A stretch of DNA of 64,000 bases from Ornithinibacillus xuwenensis. GTDB taxonomy: Bacteria > Bacillota > Bacilli > Bacillales > Amphibacillaceae. Of the stretch, positions 61,722-64,000 are shown piece by piece; positions within the stretch are counted from its first letter, which is position 1; each line of letters starts with the position of its first letter. Both the position numbers and the translations under genes were made by a program. The notes beneath the pieces were generated by a model. It was given only the letters and a program-made list of their open reading frames with translations, did no database searches and was not told the DNA's origin. The DNA lies in the NCBI RefSeq assembly GCF_039614845.1, contig NZ_JBDIML010000002.1, positions 372,001 through 436,000 of the forward strand, written 5' to 3'.

Positions 61722-62917
61722 GAAATGCTGTAATTGTAGATGCTGTCAGGACACCTATTGGGAGATACAAAGGAGTGTTAAAGGACATCCGTCCTGATGA
61801 CTTAGGTGCAATGGTAATTGAGGCATTACTGAAACGAAATCCTGAATTACCAAAAGAACAAATTGAGGAAGTAGTATTTGGCAATGCGAACCAAGCAGGT
61901 GAGGATAATCGGAATGTTGCTAGAATGTCAGGGCTTCTTTCTGGATTACCTGAAACAGTAGGCGGAACAACGATTAATCGGCTTTGTGGATCTGGTCTTG
62001 ATGCCGTAATGTATGCAGCGCGTTCTATTGCTGTTGGAGAAGGGGATGTATTTATTGCAGGAGGCACTGAAAGTATGACACGTGCTCCTTTTGTAATGGC
62101 TAAACCAGACAAAGACTTTCCAAGAGGAAATATGGAGGTCTACGATACGACAATAGGCTGGAGATTCATTAATCCTAAGTTAGCGGAAATGTATGGAACA
62201 GACTCTATGCCCGAGACAGCAGAGAATGTTGCGAAACGCTATAACATTAGTAGAGAAGAGCAAGACAGATTTGCATTTACAAGTCAGCAACGCGCAAAGA
62301 AAGCAATGAATGAAGGTCGTTTTTCTAGTGAAATTATTCCCGTAATCTATCACGATAAAAAAGGGAAAAGGATTCAGATTGATAGAGACGAACATCCACG
62401 TCCAGATACGTCATTAGAAAAACTAGCAAAATTAAGACCCTTATTTGAACAAGGTACCATTACGGCAGGGAATGCCTCGGGCGTAAATGATGGGGCATCT
62501 GCGCTATTAATGATGAGTGAAGAGAAAGCCAAGGAGCTCGGAATAAAGCCGCTAGCACGTTATGTAGCTGGTGCAACAGCAGGCTTAGAACCATCCATTA
62601 TGGGGCTAGGACCTATTCTTGCATCTCAGAAGGCATTAGCACGTGCCAAATTATCGATAACAACGATTGGATTAGTGGAATTAAATGAGGCATTTGCTTC
62701 ACAATCCTTGGAATGTATTAGACAACTAGATTTAGATTCCGAGATTGTGAATGTAAATGGAGGAGCAATTGCTTTTGGCCATCCATTAGGTGCAAGTGGT
62801 GCAAGAATAGTAACAACACTTATTCATGAAATGCAAAGGCGTAAGGTTCAGTATGGATTAGCGACCATGTGTGTCGGCGTTGGACAGGGAATATCAGTAA
62901 TTGTGGAAGGACTATAG
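61718..62917 (+). CDS. paaJ: 3-oxoadipyl-CoA thiolase PaaJ
   Basis: The 399-residue thiolase has Cys in INRLCGSGLDAVMYAARSI (near 90), His in GGAIAFGHPLGASGAR and the second Cys in MCVGVGQG. It cleaves 3-oxoadipyl-CoA to succinyl-CoA and acetyl-CoA and can also act on the 5,6-dehydrosuberyl intermediate. The ATG overlaps the paaH stop; no strong separate ribosome site is seen, so translation is coupled. Confidence 0.92.
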   Translation: MRNAVIVDAVRTPIGRYKGVLKDIRPDDLGAMVIEALLKRNPELPKEQIEEVVFGNANQAGEDNRNVARMSGLLSGLPETVGGTTINRLCGSGLDAVMYAARSIAVGEGDVFIAGGTESMTRAPFVMAKPDKDFPRGNMEVYDTTIGWRFINPKLAEMYGTDSMPETAENVAKRYNISREEQDRFAFTSQQRAKKAMNEGRFSSEIIPVIYHDKKGKRIQIDRDEHPRPDTSLEKLAKLRPLFEQGTITAGNASGVNDGASALLMMSEEKAKELGIKPLARYVAGATAGLEPSIMGLGPILASQKALARAKLSITTIGLVELNEAFASQSLECIRQLDLDSEIVNVNGGAIAFGHPLGASGARIVTTLIHEMQRRKVQYGLATMCVGVGQGISVIVEGL

Positions 62918-62986
62918 GTATTTATCAGATAAGATAGCGTTGCTTAGAGATCGATCGTCATCCATCCATATAAAAGGAGAATCATA

Positions 62987-63763
62987 ATGCAAACCATACT
63001 GTTTACAGTTGAAAACAACATTGGCTACATTACCCTTCATCGACCAGAAGCGTTAAATGCCTTTAACTATCCAATGTTACTTGAGCTAGAGGAGGTAGTT
63101 GATCAAATCCATCTTAACCACGAGATTAGCGTCGTGATTATTACTGGTTCTGGAGATAGGGCATTTAGTGCTGGAGCGGATTTAAAGGAGAGAAAAGCTT
63201 TAACGGAACATGAGGTAAGAAGAAATGTAAAAGCGATACGTGATGTTTTTGACAAAATTGCTAATTTACCACAGCCAACCATTGCAGCTATTAATGGATA
63301 TGCCTTTGGTGGCGGCTTTGAGCTCATGATCGCATGTGATTTTGTGATAGCGGTTAGTGATGTCAAGATGGGACTAACAGAAACAAGCTGGGCAATCATT
63401 CCAGGAGCAGGTGGAACACAGCGATTACCAAGGCTAATTGGTGAGATGAGAGCGAAGGAACTCATTTTAACAGGTAAGAGAATTACGTCAGAGGAAGCCT
63501 GTGAATTGGGTGCTGTATTACAAGTAGTAGAGAAAAATTCACTGATGAATACTTGTCATCAGCTCGCTAATCAACTATTGAGGAATGGTCCAATTGCAGT
63601 TAAACAAGCAAAATATGCAATCACAAGAGGGATGAATACAGATTTGAATACAGGGCTAGAGATAGAAGCAAAAGCATACGAGCTTACCATACCAACAGAA
63701 GATAGACTGGAAGCTTTGCGAGCGTTTAGTGAAAAGAGAAGTCCGGATTTTAAAGGGAGATAA
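62987..63763 (+). CDS. third enoyl-CoA hydratase/isomerase
   Basis: The 258-residue crotonase-fold protein has AFSAGADLKERK and NGYAFGGGFELMIACDFVIA, and the hydratase Glu in TETSWAIIPGAGGTQRLPRL. It is the third such enzyme of the operon. It may supply the oxepin-CoA hydrolase or a further hydratase step that PaaZ covers elsewhere, or act on side-chain shortening of longer phenylalkanoates. AAAGGAG precedes the ATG after a 69-base gap. Confidence 0.85.
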   Translation: MQTILFTVENNIGYITLHRPEALNAFNYPMLLELEEVVDQIHLNHEISVVIITGSGDRAFSAGADLKERKALTEHEVRRNVKAIRDVFDKIANLPQPTIAAINGYAFGGGFELMIACDFVIAVSDVKMGLTETSWAIIPGAGGTQRLPRLIGEMRAKELILTGKRITSEEACELGAVLQVVEKNSLMNTCHQLANQLLRNGPIAVKQAKYAITRGMNTDLNTGLEIEAKAYELTIPTEDRLEALRAFSEKRSPDFKGR

Positions 63764-63778
63764 AAAGGGGGATAAGAC

Positions 63779-64000
63779 TTGAACCGTGTGACCAACATAC
63801 TACAAATAAAATATCCCATCATTCAAGGTGGTATGGGAAATATCTCAAACGCTGCACTCACTGCTGCGGTTTCGGAGGCGGGGGGATTAGGTACGATTGG
63901 CTGTGGGACAATGTCTGTTAATCAAGTAGAAGAAATAATCCTCCTAACGAAACAATTAACCAACAAGCCATTTGCTCTAAACATTGCAATCAATGTGACA
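63779..64000 (+). CDS. nitronate monooxygenase family protein (partial)
   Basis: The first 74 codons are present. The frame opens at TTG 63779, 7 bases after GGGGG, and reads MNRVTNILQIKYPIIQGGMG, then AVSEAGGLGTIGCGTMSVNQ, the FMN-binding start of the 2-nitropropane dioxygenase/FabK-like family (YrpB in B. subtilis). The rest lies outside the window. It is probably co-transcribed with the preceding hydratase. Confidence 0.82.
   Translation, partial: MNRVTNILQIKYPIIQGGMGNISNAALTAAVSEAGGLGTIGCGTMSVNQVEEIILLTKQLTNKPFALNIAINVT

Noticed and set aside
1..64000. tRNA, rRNA, CRISPR arrays, insertion sequences and prophage genes
   Set aside because: I looked for tRNA-like cloverleafs, spaced direct repeats, transposase and phage protein motifs and found none that I can support by reading alone.

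Overview
This looks like the chromosome of a low-GC, spore-forming Bacillaceae of the salt- or alkali-adapted Oceanobacillus/Ornithinibacillus/Virgibacillus/Halobacillus group. The grounds are strong AGGAGG-type ribosome sites, frequent TTG/GTG starts, Bacillus-type gene sets (des-desKR, yhfK, yutJ, ykvR, ypvA, gltAB), a NaChBac-like sodium channel and two dispersed repeats of Bacillaceae type. I saw no rRNA, tRNA, IS element, prophage or CRISPR array. Genus assignment is inference.

Layout. 0-14 kb is a mosaic of short units: a fumarylacetoacetase-family protein, a VOC/ArsR pair, a CDGSH protein, an ECF sigma/anti-sigma pair with its own ECF promoter, a flavin dehydrogenase, a DUF1906 protein whose stop codon lies in a repeat, a 48-residue TTG-start gene, yhfK, yutJ, a secreted protein with six exact 28-residue repeats, and a SIMPL protein. 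14-23 kb holds htpX, a thioesterase and ykvR, cidAB, a K+/H+ antiporter, the helicase ypvA, an MFS transporter broken by one stop codon, a Nudix hydrolase and a DUF3231 protein. 23-32.6 kb holds the membrane-fluidity system des-desK-desR with a clear operator, psuKG under a cre site, a MerR/C45 acyltransferase pair, wrbA, and a sodium channel with a pentapeptide-repeat protein.

32.7-47.5 kb starts with a TPR regulator of the RNPP (NprR/Rap/PlcR) class followed by an unlisted 52-residue secreted pro-peptide, a probable quorum-sensing pair. Then come a luciferase-like oxidoreductase, gltAB with a possible leader attenuator, an rlmN of the streptococcal/enterococcal sequence type, an AsnO-type asparagine synthetase, a DUF421 protein, a ~300 bp palindromic repeat and a diguanylate cyclase.

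47.7-51.6 kb is the most interesting metabolic cluster: an ATP-grasp ligase related to D-aspartate ligases, a divergent MurE-like ligase that keeps the UDP-MurNAc-dipeptide side but lacks the diaminopimelate motif, an Asp/Glu racemase and a 64-residue protein. Together they could build an L-Orn/L-Lys-D-Asp type of peptidoglycan or a related D-amino-acid peptide.

51.6-64 kb is a phenylacetate degradation island: ferredoxin-NADP reductase, PaaI, PaaX, PaaABCD, an EthD-like protein, three enoyl-CoA hydratases, an aldehyde dehydrogenase, PaaH, PaaJ and the start of a nitronate-monooxygenase-family gene. Three promoters there share a CGTT-N5-(A/T)ACG element, which ties the reductase and thioesterase genes to the paaA operon. 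No paaE or paaK is visible.
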